From Apium graveolens (lineage: Eukaryota; Streptophyta; Magnoliopsida; Apiales; Apiaceae), in contig NW_027417174.1 of assembly GCF_009905375.1 (NCBI RefSeq), positions 1-64,000 on the forward strand: a stretch of 64,000 nucleotides of DNA, in the 5' to 3' direction. Under the pieces are notes generated by a model. That model saw nothing but the letters and a program-made list of their open reading frames with translations. It ran no database searches and was not told the DNA's origin. Positions 23,313 through 34,986 of the stretch are shown here, in pieces. The first letter of the stretch is position 1; every line of letters begins with the position of its first letter. A program made the translations under genes and the position numbers.

Positions 23313-26300
23313 TTAAGAGTAATTAAGCATACCTAGCTCACTTACCAATCTCGTGAATGTTGATTCATCAAGTGGCTTGGTAAATATGTCTGCAATTTGT
23401 TGTTCACTTGGAACAAAATGAAGTTCCACTGTACCTTTCATCACATGTTCCCTAATGAAGTGGTACTTGATGTCAATGTGCTTGGTTCTTGAGTGCTGCA
23501 CTGGATTTTCAGTAATGGCAATGGCACTTGTGTTGTCACAAAATATTGGAATTTTGTCAACAGTCATACCATAGTCAAATAACTGGTTCCTCATCCATAG
23601 TATTTGTGTACAGCAACTACCGTCTGCAATGTACTCAGCTTCAGCTTTTGATGTGGAAACAGAATTCTGCTTCTTGCTGAACCATGATACAAGCTTGTTC
23701 CCTAGAAATTGACAGGTGCCTGTTGTGCTTTTCCTGTCTATTTTGCAACCTGCATAATCTGCATCTGAGTAGCCAATTAGATCAAAACCAGACTCTCTAG
23801 GGTACCAAATTCCTAGATTTGGAGTCCCCTTGAGATATCTGAAAATTCTTTTAATGGCCACTAACTGAGATGCTTTAGGGTCAGCTTGAAATCTAGCACA
23901 GAGACATGTAGAAAACATTATATCAGGTCTACTAGCAGTTAAATATAAAAGTGAGCCAACCATGCCTCTATAACTTGTAATATCCACAGACTTTTCAGCC
24001 TTATTTAATTCAAGCTTAGTGGCAGTGGCCATGGGAGTTTTTGCAGGTGAACAATCCATTAAGTCAAACTTCTTTAAAAGATCATAAATATATTTAGTTT
24101 GACTAATGAAAATTCCACTACTAACTTGTTTTACTTGTAACCCAAGAAAGTAAGTTAGCTCTCCCATCATGCTCATTTCATATTTACTTTGCATTAATTT
24201 AGCAAACTTTTTACAAAGCTTATCATCTGTAGATCCAAATATAATATCATCTACATAAATTTGTACAAGTATCTTAGAGCCATTAATATTTCTAAAGAAG
24301 AGAGTTTTGTCAACAGTACCTCTTGTGAAATGATTATCTAGAAGGAACTTTGACAAAGTCTCATACCAGGCTCTAGGTGCTTGCTTTAGTCCATAGAGTG
24401 CTTTCAACAGATAATACACATGGTCTGGAAACTTTTGATCTTCAAAACCTGGAGGTTGGCTTACATAAACTTCTTCCTCCAATTCCCCATTTAGAAATGC
24501 ACTCTTGACATCCATCTGATAGACTTTGAAATTGGCATTAGCTGCATAGGCTAGAAAGATTCTGATGGCTTCAAGTCTTGCAACTGGAGCAAATGTTTCA
24601 TCAAAATTTATTCTCTCTTGTTGAGAATAGCCTTTAGCAACCAATCTGGCTTTATTCCTTATGACAATGCCATTTTCATCCATCTTGTTTCTGAATACCC
24701 ATTTTGTGTCAATGGAACTCTTGTTCTTTGGCTTGGGTACCAGCTTCCAAACTTTGTTTCTCTCAAATTGGTTCAGCTCTTCCTCCATAGCTAATATCCA
24801 ATCTGGATCCATTAAGGCTTCTTCCACTTTCTTAGGTTCCTCCTGAGATAGAAAACTACTATACAGACATTCATTTTGAGTAGCTTTTCTTGTTTGCACT
24901 TTAGATGATGCATCATCAATGATCAGTTCAAAGGGATGATTCTTGGTCCATTTCCTTTGAGGTGGAAGATGTGCTCTAGATGAGGTGGCCTCAGTATTGT
25001 CGTGATGTGAGACAGAGTGTTGATCAGTTGAAACTCCCCCTGAGTTGTTGGTCCTTTGCAGGAAACTTGGAGTTCTATCAACTGATGATGTAAATCGATT
25101 ATCCGTTGATGAACTATGATCAACGGATGCTTCATTATGTACTTCAACGGATGATGCACTATGTCTTTCAATGAATACTGCATTGCCTCTTTCAACGGAT
25201 GTAGAATTATGTGCATTATCCAAGGGCATATCTTGAATCCCTTTTGAAGTGTCATCTCCATCAATCTCCTCTTCACTATCATCACAATATATCTCAATGT
25301 TGTCAAATTTGAGTCTTTCATGGTGTCCCTCATCTGTTAGTCCATCAATCTTTTTATCATCAAACACAACATGCACAGATTCCATAACAATGTTGGTTCT
25401 TAGATTGTAGACCCTATAAGATTTTCCAGCTGAGTAACCAACAAATATCCCTTCATCAGCCTTTGCATCAAACTTCCCTTTATGGTCAGATTGATTTCTC
25501 AGTATAAAGCATTTACATCCAAAGACATGAAGAAAGTTTAGAGTTGGTTTTCTTCTCTTGAACAAATGATAAGGAGTCATGCCTTTAGCTTGATTGATCA
25601 AAGAAATATTCTGAGTGTAGCAGGCACAATTAACAGCTTCAGCCCAGAAATATGTTGGTAACTTTGATTCTTCAAGCATTGTTCTAGCAGCCTCAATTAA
25701 AGATCTGTTCTTTCTTTCAACTACCCCATTTTGCTAAGGTGTTCTTGGAGCTGAGAACTCATGCATGATTCCATTTTCTTCACAGAACAGCCTCATTGTC
25801 AAATTCTTGAACTCAGTTCCATTGTCACTCCTAATATTCCTAACCTTCAAGTTAGGATGATTATTGACTTGCCTGATGTGATTGATAATGATTTCACTTG
25901 CTTCATCCTTTGATCCAAGAAAATAGACCCATGAAAACTTTGAGAAATCATCTACAATCACCAAGCAATATCTTTTTCTTGCAATTGACAATACATTGAC
26001 TGGTCCAAACAAATCCATATGTAGCAGCTGTAATGGTTCATCAATTGTTGTTTCAAGCTTCTTTTTGAATGATGCTTTCCTTTGTTTGCCTTTCTGACAA
26101 GCATCACACAAACCATCCCTTGAGAATTCAACAAGAGGAATTCCTCTAACTAAGTCCTTTTTGATTAGATCATTCATTGTCTTGAAATTCAAATGGGATA
26201 GCTTCTTGTGCCATAGCCAACTTTCAGCTGAACTTGCTTTGCTGAAGAGACAAGTAATAGATTCTGCATCCGTAGAGTTGAAGTCAGCTAAGTACACATT

Positions 26301-26633
26301 TCCTTTTCTAACTCCAGTTAGAACCACTTTGTTGTCTTTCTTACTGGTGACAACACAGGCTTCTGAATTGAAGGAAATTGTATTCCCTCTCTCACATAGT
26401 TGACTGATGCTCAGTAAGTTGTGCTTGAGACCATCAACTAATGCAACTTCATCAATTATGACATTCCTTGTTGAAATCAAGCCATATCCTATAGTAAACC
26501 CTTTGCTGTCATCTCCAAAGGTTATGCTAGGGCCAACTCTCTCCTTAAACTCTGTGAGCAGGGAGAAATCTCCTATCATGTGTCTTGAACAACCACTGTC
26601 CAAGTACCATAGATTTCTTCTTTTTCCCTGCAC
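23313..26633 (-). pseudogene. Copia-3 pol polyprotein (PR-INT-RT-RH), one stop
   Basis: Codes for the enzymes that copy and insert the element. The aspartic protease site DSG is at residues 12-14; the integrase zinc region has H142, H147, C176 and C179; D207 (HMDLFGPV) and D270 (SDNGTEF) are catalytic, with Glu just past the break. A TAG at 25734-25736 replaces the Gln codon usual before QNGVVERKN. Downstream come reverse transcriptase with YVDD at about 24250, RNase H (GYSDADYAG) and a C terminus ending [10 protein letters not shown]. The frame differs from gag's, so expression needs a shift or another start; a GTG opens this frame and no ATG is obvious. An Asn/Ser-rich linker at about 25080-25200 carries the ATCCGTTGA motif in frame. 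Confidence 0.9.
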
Positions 26634-26646
26634 ACCATAAAATCAA

Positions 26647-29061
26647 TTAAGTTGATTTTGGTACCCAAGTTTCCTTGGGTCCATTCTTGTTAGCCTTTCT
26701 CCTAGACTTCATTCCTCCTGCATCTTTAGACTTAGGTAAGTTTGAGTCAACCTTGATCTTAGATGTAGTTGGTTGAGGTGTAGGGTTAGTCACAGAATCA
26801 TTTAGCACATTTGGAATTTGATAAGGCATGGATTGTGCAAGCATGTTATTCCATATTGGCATATTGTATGGCATTTGAGGCATACTAAATGCAGCAAGAT
26901 AAGGATTGTTAAAATATGGCATGTTTGCAAAATGTGCATAAGGATTCTGTTGAGACATAACAGGCATAGCATGCAGAGGTGATGCAGACATATTAGGCAT
27001 GGAAGAGGGCACAGGTATGGGAGTTTTCTTAATAGATTTGCAATTAGCAGATAGATGATTAACACTACTACAATGCACACAGCTTTTTCTAGGAGCATAC
27101 TTATCGGGTGTGTAATTGTTATGTTTGTTAACCCCTACCTTCCCATTTCTATTAGATTTCCTTTTAGTTTTCTTTTTATCCTCAACCACTTTGAGCCTAT
27201 TCTTTAACTGTTCTAAGGTCATGTGTCCTATATTCACCTTACTGAAATCTTTGGATGTGCTTGCTTCTTCTTTGACAAAGTTCTTGGAAGTTGAACCAAA
27301 CTTTTTGTTGAGTTTCTTTAGATTTTCACTTTTAGAAACATCTGCCTGTTTTAATTGAGGAACCTTCAACGGATGCTCCTTTTCTTCCTTCAACGGATAA
27401 TTTTCATCATCTGTTGATTCCACATCCGTTGACAGCCCATCAATTAATTCCATTTTCTTTTTGTTTTTATCCCAGGCAGTCTCACAAAATGATTCAATTC
27501 CTTGGACCTTGACAATTTGAGCACTAACATCCCTAGATGTCTTCCAAGCTTTAATCACCTCTTGCTCTCTCTCTAATTGATTAGAAAGTATTTCTACTTT
27601 CTTAACAGATTCAGCTAGTTCATTTTCAACAGATATACAATGTAGCTTAGTTTTCTCTAGGTCAATCAACTTATCTTCTAACACAGCATTTCTATTACTT
27701 AAAAACAAATTGTTCTCTTTAATCCTACTATTTTCTTTAGCGAGAGATTTAAGAGACACACGCAAATGATACAGTTCAGTAGACATGTCATTAAAAGCAT
27801 CATTGCACTCTTCTTTAGTAAGCTGTGTTAAATCAGTAGTGATTACCTGGTTGCTTGATGAACTAACTTCATTTTCCTCAGAATCAGCCATGAGAGCCAA
27901 GTTGACATATTCCACATCTTCATCCTCTTCTTCTCCATCAGCTGCCCAGTCTTTTTCTTGAGTAATGAAAGCCCTCTCCTTTTGCTTGAGCAGATCAAAA
28001 TATTTCTTTTTGTAATCTACTTGGTCAAATTTCTTCTTTTCAGAAGTTGGCTTTCTGCACTCACTTGCAAAGTGTCCACTTATACCACAATTGAAACACT
28101 TGAACTTGGATTTGTCCACCATGTTCTTATGAGGTTTAGTGGCTCTAGTGTTTTTCCTAAATTTCATCTTTGCAAATCTTCTGGACAGAAATGCAAGATG
28201 CTCATCAATACCATCAGAGTCATCTTGGCTGGAGTTGTCTTCATTCTCAGCAACTTGCTCATTACCCTTGCTTGATTCTGATTTGCTTGTGCCATCTTTG
28301 GAGTTTAATGTTGATCTCACAGTTTCTTGTCTGCATTCTTTCTCATTTTCAGCTACCAAGGCAACTGAACCTCCTTTCTTTCTTCCCTTCTCCAATACCT
28401 CATCCTGTTCCAGCTCTAGTTCATAAGTCTTCAAGATTCCATATAATCTTTCAAGAGTGAAGTCCTTATAATCTTGAGAGTTTCTCAAGGAGACAGTCAT
28501 GGGTTTCCATTCCTTTGGCAAGGATCTTAAAAATTTAAGATTTGAATCCTTCACCTGGTACACTCTACCATATAGCTTCAGTCCATTCAACAGCTTTTGG
28601 AATCTATTGAATGTGTCATTTAAAGATTCATTTTCTTCAAAATGAAAATACTCATACTGTTGAATGAGAAGCTGCATTTTGTTTTCTTTTACTTGTTCTG
28701 TACCTTCACACAGTAGCTGAATTGTGTCCCAAACCTCTTTGGCAGTTGTGCAATTTATCACATTATCAAACATATCCTTGTCAAGACCATTAAACAAAAT
28801 GTTCATAGCCTTCTTATCCTTGTGGACTTCTTCTGTGTCTTCCATTGTCCATTCTGCTCTAGGTTTTGGAATGGATTGACCAACAGCAATTATGGCTGTA
28901 GCAACTGTGGCTACTTTGTGGGGAATGTGAGGACCATTCTCAATGCAGTTTACATAACCTTCATCTTGGGAGAGTAGATGAAGGTGCATTTTCACCTTCC
29001 AATGGTGATAACTGTCTTTGTCAAGAACTGGGATTTTTACTCTAATATCCTTCTTACTCAT
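26647..29061 (-). CDS. gag: Copia-3 gag (804 aa)
   Basis: Intact frame from MSKKDIRVKIPVLD. Residues 80-220 match the copia gag UBN2 region (LLCEGTEQVKENKMQLLIQQ). A first zinc knuckle C-x2-C-x4-H-x4-C lies at 322-335 (CFNCGISGHFASEC), and a second at 661-674 (CVHCSSVNHLSANC). A coiled coil spans roughly 420-500. The protein is long for copia gag, as in Sireviruses. It should form particles and bind element RNA. Three exact ATCCGTTGA motifs lie in the coding sequence at 27360-27430, read partly as PLK. Confidence 0.92.
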   Translation of the reverse strand: MSKKDIRVKIPVLDKDSYHHWKVKMHLHLLSQDEGYVNCIENGPHIPHKVATVATAIIAVGQSIPKPRAEWTMEDTEEVHKDKKAMNILFNGLDKDMFDNVINCTTAKEVWDTIQLLCEGTEQVKENKMQLLIQQYEYFHFEENESLNDTFNRFQKLLNGLKLYGRVYQVKDSNLKFLRSLPKEWKPMTVSLRNSQDYKDFTLERLYGILKTYELELEQDEVLEKGRKKGGSVALVAENEKECRQETVRSTLNSKDGTSKSESSKGNEQVAENEDNSSQDDSDGIDEHLAFLSRRFAKMKFRKNTRATKPHKNMVDKSKFKCFNCGISGHFASECRKPTSEKKKFDQVDYKKKYFDLLKQKERAFITQEKDWAADGEEEDEDVEYVNLALMADSEENEVSSSSNQVITTDLTQLTKEECNDAFNDMSTELYHLRVSLKSLAKENSRIKENNLFLSNRNAVLEDKLIDLEKTKLHCISVENELAESVKKVEILSNQLEREQEVIKAWKTSRDVSAQIVKVQGIESFCETAWDKNKKKMELIDGLSTDVESTDDENYPLKEEKEHPLKVPQLKQADVSKSENLKKLNKKFGSTSKNFVKEEASTSKDFSKVNIGHMTLEQLKNRLKVVEDKKKTKRKSNRNGKVGVNKHNNYTPDKYAPRKSCVHCSSVNHLSANCKSIKKTPIPVPSSMPNMSASPLHAMPVMSQQNPYAHFANMPYFNNPYLAAFSMPQMPYNMPIWNNMLAQSMPYQIPNVLNDSVTNPTPQPTTSKIKVDSNLPKSKDAGGMKSRRKANKNGPKETWVPKST

Positions 29062-29110
29062 CTTTGTTAGTTTCCAAGAACTTTAAACTCTTTGTGTGTC
29101 AAGTGCCTGC

Positions 29111-29122
29111 TCTGATACCAAT
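29111..29122 (-). promoter_or_regulatory. Copia-3 primer binding site (tRNA-iMet)
   Basis: On the minus strand ATTGGTATCAGAGCAGG directly follows the 5' LTR end. TGGTATCAGAGC is an exact complement of the plant initiator tRNA-Met 3' end. Confidence 0.92.
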
Positions 29123-30181
29123 TGTTATTCCTAATGAACTAACAATGAGATTTACAGAAGGGGGGTTGAATGTAAATCTAAAAACTTTTTCATGTTTTGA
29201 GCAGTTTCAAAGGCTATGTGTTTAAGAGAAACAAGTGTATGAATTGCTTTAAGCTAATACTGACAGATATATATTCAAACACTAATGTAAAGAACACAAC
29301 AGACCTTAAAAACTTTTCTGGTGGATTGTTGTTCCACCAGAGATGGTATTTCAGAAAATCTGTGATTCAAGAAGCTGATCACAGCTGCGTCCTAGTACAA
29401 ACTAGATAATTTTTCTCTCAAGATTTTTCTAAACAGCACTGGAAAAATTCTCTTCTAATTACTAGCTGCTACTTGGTTTATATATCACCAAGTTTACAAG
29501 TGAAGACAAAGATAAAAAGTACAATAATAAAATAAGTTCTCCACTTGTTTCTTCTCAATTTTACTCCAGTGCATTGTTGACTATTGCCTCTTTATACTAG
29601 AGTAGAACGGCTGCTTTTTCTGATGTTCCTGAAATACGCTACCACATCTCAGTTGTCTCTGTCAACCCATGTGCCTCTGTTTGTAGGTACAACTACCACT
29701 TGTCAACTGCTATTTAACAGAACATCTGTTGAAGCCTTCATTCGTTGATGGCTTTATCCGTTGATGTGTTAGCAGTTGAAGCTCTATCCGTTGATGCACT
29801 CATCCGTTGAAGGATGTTATCCGTTGAAGCTTTAGAGACATCCGTTGAAGCTTTGTTTCTCATCCGTTGAAGGTCTTTAAGTTATCCATTGACACCATTT
29901 CATTTATACAAAATTACAAGGCATGAAATACTTACAATTGGCCTTCCTATCTGCATATCCTCTAGTAGTCAACATGACTTATAATTTCCCTCAACATTTA
30001 AGAATTTATATCTCAAATTCAGAGACTGAAATGTGCTACAACACTAGACTTATTTCTAAGTAAAGCTACACCATCAACGGATAGCCAAAATGGTCTTATC
30101 CGTTGAGGCTACAAACACTAGATTTCTACTTAAGTGTTTTGTTAAACATATCATCAAACTAATGCACATATATTCCTAACA
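29123..30181 (-). repeat. Copia-3 5' LTR (right side)
   Basis: Same 1,059-bp length as the left LTR. Eight ATCCGTTGA motifs are intact; three are changed by single C-to-T or G-to-A transitions (ATCTGTTGA, ATTCGTTGA, ATCCATTGA). Confidence 0.92.
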
Positions 30182-30186
30182 GGATG

Positions 30187-31264
30187 TAAATAGTGCATTC
30201 CTTAATGGTTAGTTGGAAGAAGATGTTTATATGCAACAACCACCTGTCTTTGAAGATTCAGAATTTCCAAATTTTATATACAAGTTACTAACTTCAATGT
30301 TGACACTCGATGTACTGTCTGGTTCTTGAGTGACTAACTTCTGTGACGTTTCTTCATGTCTTAACTTTAATAACTTGATTTTCTTCAGATTAAATCCCTG
30401 TAAATATTTGATACCCTAACGAGATCTCTGTCACTTGATTAAATCCACAATCTTGATTTATATCACTGAGGCTTGATGAATTTCTTGAGCTTCTTCCAGT
30501 GAATTAAGTCCTCAAGTCTGTAGATGAACAATGTTACTTAATCCTTTGACATATGTTACTTAGTGAGATCTCTTTGACGATAGAACCACTATTTACTTGT
30601 TACATCCTTATCTGAGTTGAGTTAAATCCTCGAATAAATAAATAGGCTATGACATATGCCTTTCAATTATCTTTGGTTCTACTAATGGAAAGCTTTTCTA
30701 AAGATTCTCTAAGCTTATGTGGAGTGAATATGAAATGAGTATGATGGGGAAATTGAGTTACTTTCTTGGACTTCAATTCAGTCAAAGAAGTGATGGAATC
30801 TTCATCAGCCAAACTAAGTATGTCAAAGATTTGTTAAAAAATTTTGGTATGGTTGATTGTTCACCTTCATCTACATCTATGTCTGCAGCTACAAAGTTGG
30901 ATCAAGACCAAACATCATGTTTGCAACATGTTTGTGTGCAAGATTTCAAGAAAATCAAAAACAATCACATTTGATGGCTGTGAAAAGGATTTTCAGATAA
31001 TTGAATTGGAATCCAAACTTGGGATTATGGTATCCTAACGGAACTAGTTTTGAAACTGTTGGATACACAGATGGAGATTTTGCTGGATACAGGGTTGACA
31101 GCAAGAGTACTAGTGGAAGCTGTCAGTTTCTTGGACAAGGACTTGTATCTTGGTATAGTAAAAAACAACAATCTGTGTCAACTTCCACAGCTGAGGCTGA
31201 ATACATAACTGCTGGAAGTTGCTGTGCTCAAGTGCTTTGGATTAGAAATCAGCTAAAGGACTAT
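30187..31264 (+). pseudogene. Copia-2 RT/RNase H tail with foreign insert
   Basis: After Copia-3, RT resumes (AFLNG region) to about 30292. Then about 380 bp of unrelated DNA (30293-30671, starting near TGTTGACACTCGATGT and perhaps LTR-derived) replaces the segment holding YVDD. Copia homology returns at about 30672 (IFGSTN, then EYEMSMMG) and runs through RNase H (GYTDGDFAGYRVDSKST) to 31264, with a deletion near 30900. It is dead. Confidence 0.8.
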
Positions 31265-31790
31265 CACTACAACAAATCTGGCCATTTATGACGGTTTTTC
31301 TGAACTGAAATCGTCGTAAATGATCCATTTACGACGGAAAAAAAATCGACATTTTTGGTCGAGTAGTAAGTTCATTTTTTCGTCGTAAGTTAGAAAGTAG
31401 GGACCCACATACTCAATAAAATAATAAATCTACTTACGACGGAATATATCATCGTAAGATACCAAAATACGACGAAAAATAATGTCATAAGTTTTGTACT
31501 TACGATGAAAAAAACGTCGGATACTACTTTACAGGACCCACTTTTAATAAGATAAAACATAATTTTACGACGTAAAACTGCGTCGTAAGTTAGAAATTTC
31601 CGGCAGAAAAAAACGTCGTATTTTAGAAGGTGGGGCCTACAATCTTGTAGAATAAAAATTAAAAAAAATTAATATAAAAATGGCTACATTAGGACGGAAT
31701 ATACGAAGAACAGCCGTCATAAGTTTAGTTTACTAGAATAATTACGACGGAATGTATGAAGAACAACCGTCGTAAGTTTCTTTTCCAGAA
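31265..31790. mobile_element. Truncated CACTA element end (CACTA-1)
   Basis: It begins CACTACAACAAATCTGG, cutting Copia-2 RNase H. The next 500 bp hold many inverted and direct copies of TTTACGACGG / CCGTCGTAA, the subterminal repeats expected of a CACTA transposon. No matching right end is found, and no transposase. Confidence 0.75.
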
Positions 31791-32004
31791 TAAGCAAATA
31801 CTGATTTACCTGTTTTCAGCATTTTCGGATTTCAAATTGGATCCTAAACCTGTACAATCACAAATACCGATCTACATTCAATCGTAGCTTAATCCGAAAC
31901 CAAAATCAAATAAAAAGCAATCATCCACGCAATTGAATAAATCTAAATTTAGAAACATCTATGAATTTTCTTCCGTAATCACAAATTAATTAGAATTTTA
32001 CATT

Positions 32005-32360
32005 ATTTTTTTGATAAATGAGGTCTAGCCTCGTAAAATATAATAAGAGAAAGAATATACAAAAGAGAAATGTAAGAATTCTCATCTCTAAGAACAAGCC
32101 TCTAAGAGACAAAAAACTAGCACAAAAAGAAAATAGATATACAACCAAGAATAGAACCAAAAGAGAGGCCCCAAAACATAACCAAAACCAACTAAAAATC
32201 AAACCAAAAATGCCTGGAACTCAAAGTGTCAAGCAAAGAAGACCTCGAAATAAGTCCAAGGAAATCAGTAAAAGATGGGAGCTCCACCCATAAAATCCCA
32301 GTTCGAGAGAACCAAAGCCATATCAAAAAACAAAGCAACATCCAGGAGCATATGCTGCAT
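32005..32360 (-). mobile_element. LINE-like 3' end, tentative, unit 1
   Basis: Read on the minus strand, it is T/G-rich weak coding DNA ending GAGGCTAGACCTCATTTATC and then a short A run, like the 3' tail of 5'-truncated plant L1 elements. No clear target duplication and no recognisable RT motif. Its copy is at about 40035-40390. Confidence 0.35.
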
Positions 32361-32403
32361 AAATATCAAAATTTTATATCAAAATAATTTTATAGATATA
32401 TAT

Positions 32404-32565
32404 ATTAGTGATATAATCAAAATTTCATATCAAAATAATTTCATTTGGTTTGACATTTTAACAGTCAAACATCGGTTTGACTAGTACAACTAACTAGTGT
32501 TGAATCTTGAATTGGTGTTTCAATTATTTTAAAAATATTTTCCAACGGTCCAACCGTATGGATGT

Positions 32566-32608
<43 letters not shown>

Positions 32609-32830
32609 TGATATAACCAAAATTTCATATCATAATAAATTTATTTGGTTTGTCATTTTAACAGTCAAACGTCAGTTTGACTAGTACAACTAACTAGTGT
32701 TTAATTCTGAATTTCTGTTTCGATTATTTTAAAAATATTTTTCATCGATCCAACCGTATGGATAACAATATATATATATATATATATATATATTAGTGAT
32801 GTAATCAAAGTTCCATATTAAATTATTTTA
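32404..32830. repeat. Tandem repeat of 190-200 bp with (TA)n, unit 1
   Basis: ATTAGTGATATAA-type starts at 32404, 32604 and 32792 give two full units and part of a third. Each unit has GGTTTGACATTTTAACAGTC, a CAACTAACTAGTGTT core, CCAACCGTATGGAT and a terminal (TA)n run. The (TA)n is longer here than in unit 2. Confidence 0.8.
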
Positions 32831-32929
32831 TCAAAATATTTAATTTTTTTTGAAATTCTTGAAATGTCACCCAAACAAATAAATATTGACATTAATATGG
32901 TTGGATAATGTTATGGATAAAAACTAAGG

Positions 32930-33857
<928 letters not shown>

Positions 33858-34162
33858 CACTACAAGAATAATGTCAATAGACATCACATATTAGACATCG
33901 GTTAACTTTGCCACTGATGTTAAAAAAAGTTTTGACATCACCCCGTGTTTTTGTGATGTCTTTGTTCTTTGTAGACATCGGTTATAATTAAACTGATGTT
34001 TAAAATTCACCAAAAAAAATAAATTCGCGCCCACCTTTTCTTTCCCCTGTTAGTGAAATTTTCATTCAGTTTTTAGTTCTACATTCCCCCCAATCCCAAA
34101 ATTCTCCCCCCTTAACCAAATTTTGGTTCCCCCCAAATCAATCTTTAGACATAACAAAATCA

Positions 34163-34176
34163 AACCTCTCTCTCTC

Positions 34177-34232
<56 letters not shown>

Positions 34233-34258
34233 AACTGGAACCTCTCTCTCTCTCTCTC
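34163..34258 (+). repeat. (CT)n microsatellite in captured leader, unit 1
   Basis: Long CT run in what looks like a captured 5' untranslated exon, which ends at a CTTCG|GTAAGTG donor at 34319. Frames of SLSLSL seen here are only the repeat. Confidence 0.85.
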
Positions 34259-34888
34259 TGAACCTCTATCCGCTCTCAATCTCTCCATTAAGCCTCTTTC
34301 AATTAACCTATCTACTTCGGTAAGTGTTGTATCTACTTGAATCGAACTGGTCTTCTCTGCATGAACACCAGTTTTAAAAGTTGGGGATTTTTGAATTCAA
34401 AACCCTAATTTTGTAAATTAGGGTTTTATCTAATTCGAAACCCTTATTTTTTTTATTAATTTAGTGTCTAAACTTGTTGCTTATACTTTTCTTCTCGTTG
34501 TATACAGGACCTAATCTGCGAAAAAGATTTAAAACTTTAGGTAATTTGGGTGTTTCTGGTTGTTCATTTGTATTTTTGTTTGTTTTTTTAATTTTTGTAA
34601 ATTGTGTAAAGTTAACGATCCTTTCATGTCTACCGATTACATGGTATTCAATTCTTTCTTGTGATAATGAGCATGTTGGTAGCTAATTCCAATATATACG
34701 TTTTTTTTTAAAAATAACTAATAGTTTACTAGTATTTTTTTTATATCAGTTGTATATAGCTAATTATGTCAAGGGGAACTGTGTTGGATATCTAGTTGAA
34801 TGAATTTCCTTGTATGTTTTTGTTAACAAATTGTTGTCACTAATTTGTACATGTTCAGCATTTAATTATAGTTGCTTATTGGATTCAG

Positions 34889-34986
34889 GAAGGTCACAAG
34901 GTATGCTTGAACGTCTATGACTTGAGTCAAGGAATGGCAAGGCAGTTGTCAATGACTTTTTTCGGTAAAGTTATAGAAGGCATTTG
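34889..34986 (+). pseudogene. Captured exon of a PPPDE/DeSI-type peptidase gene, unit 1
   Basis: A single exon bounded by GGATTCAG and a GTAAGT donor encodes 32 residues including VCLNVYDLSQGMARQLS and GKVIEGIW. This is the N terminus of plant PPPDE (DeSI-like, permuted papain-fold) thiol peptidases, in which HTG with the catalytic His follows directly. That following exon is absent, so no peptidase could be made. Upstream leader exons (to 34319; about 34508-34540) probably belong to the same gene and might supply a promoter. Confidence 0.8.

Larger units (their letters stand above)
16979..30181 (-). mobile_element. Copia-3: full-length Sirevirus-like Ty1/copia element
   Basis: 13,203 bp on the minus strand with 1,059-bp LTRs at both ends (TGTTATTCC ... 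CCTAACA) and 5-bp target duplication GGATG at 16974-16978 and 30182-30186. In element order: 5' LTR (right), PBS, gag, pol, a motif-rich spacer, a long extra ORF, PPT, 3' LTR (left). Its size, primer and post-pol ORF fit the Sirevirus lineage. Premature stops in pol and the extra ORF mean this copy is not autonomous. I counted about 15 differences between the LTRs (about 1.4%), so the insertion is recent on a plant scale. Confidence 0.93.
12760..31264 (+). mobile_element. Copia-2: degraded Ty1/copia element hosting Copia-3
   Basis: It begins with a 5' LTR at 12760, continues to 16978, is split by the 13.2-kb Copia-3, and resumes at 30182 until cut off by a CACTA end at 31265. Visible order: LTR, PBS, gag, partial integrase, reverse transcriptase, RNase H. 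Protease and the N-terminal half of integrase are missing, the YVDD segment has been replaced by unrelated DNA, and the 3' LTR is not in the window. Its proteins are relatives of Copia-3's. No intact pol gene remains. Confidence 0.85.

Noticed and set aside
30293..30671. Insert in Copia-2 RT as a solo LTR
   Set aside because: It starts LTR-like (TGTTGACAC), but I find no matching end or target duplication and the host RT segment is missing, so it is a replacement of unknown origin.
34123..34323. Frame with a long SLSLSL run (also 42144-42368)
   Set aside because: Translation of a (CT)n microsatellite in a leader exon that ends at a splice donor.
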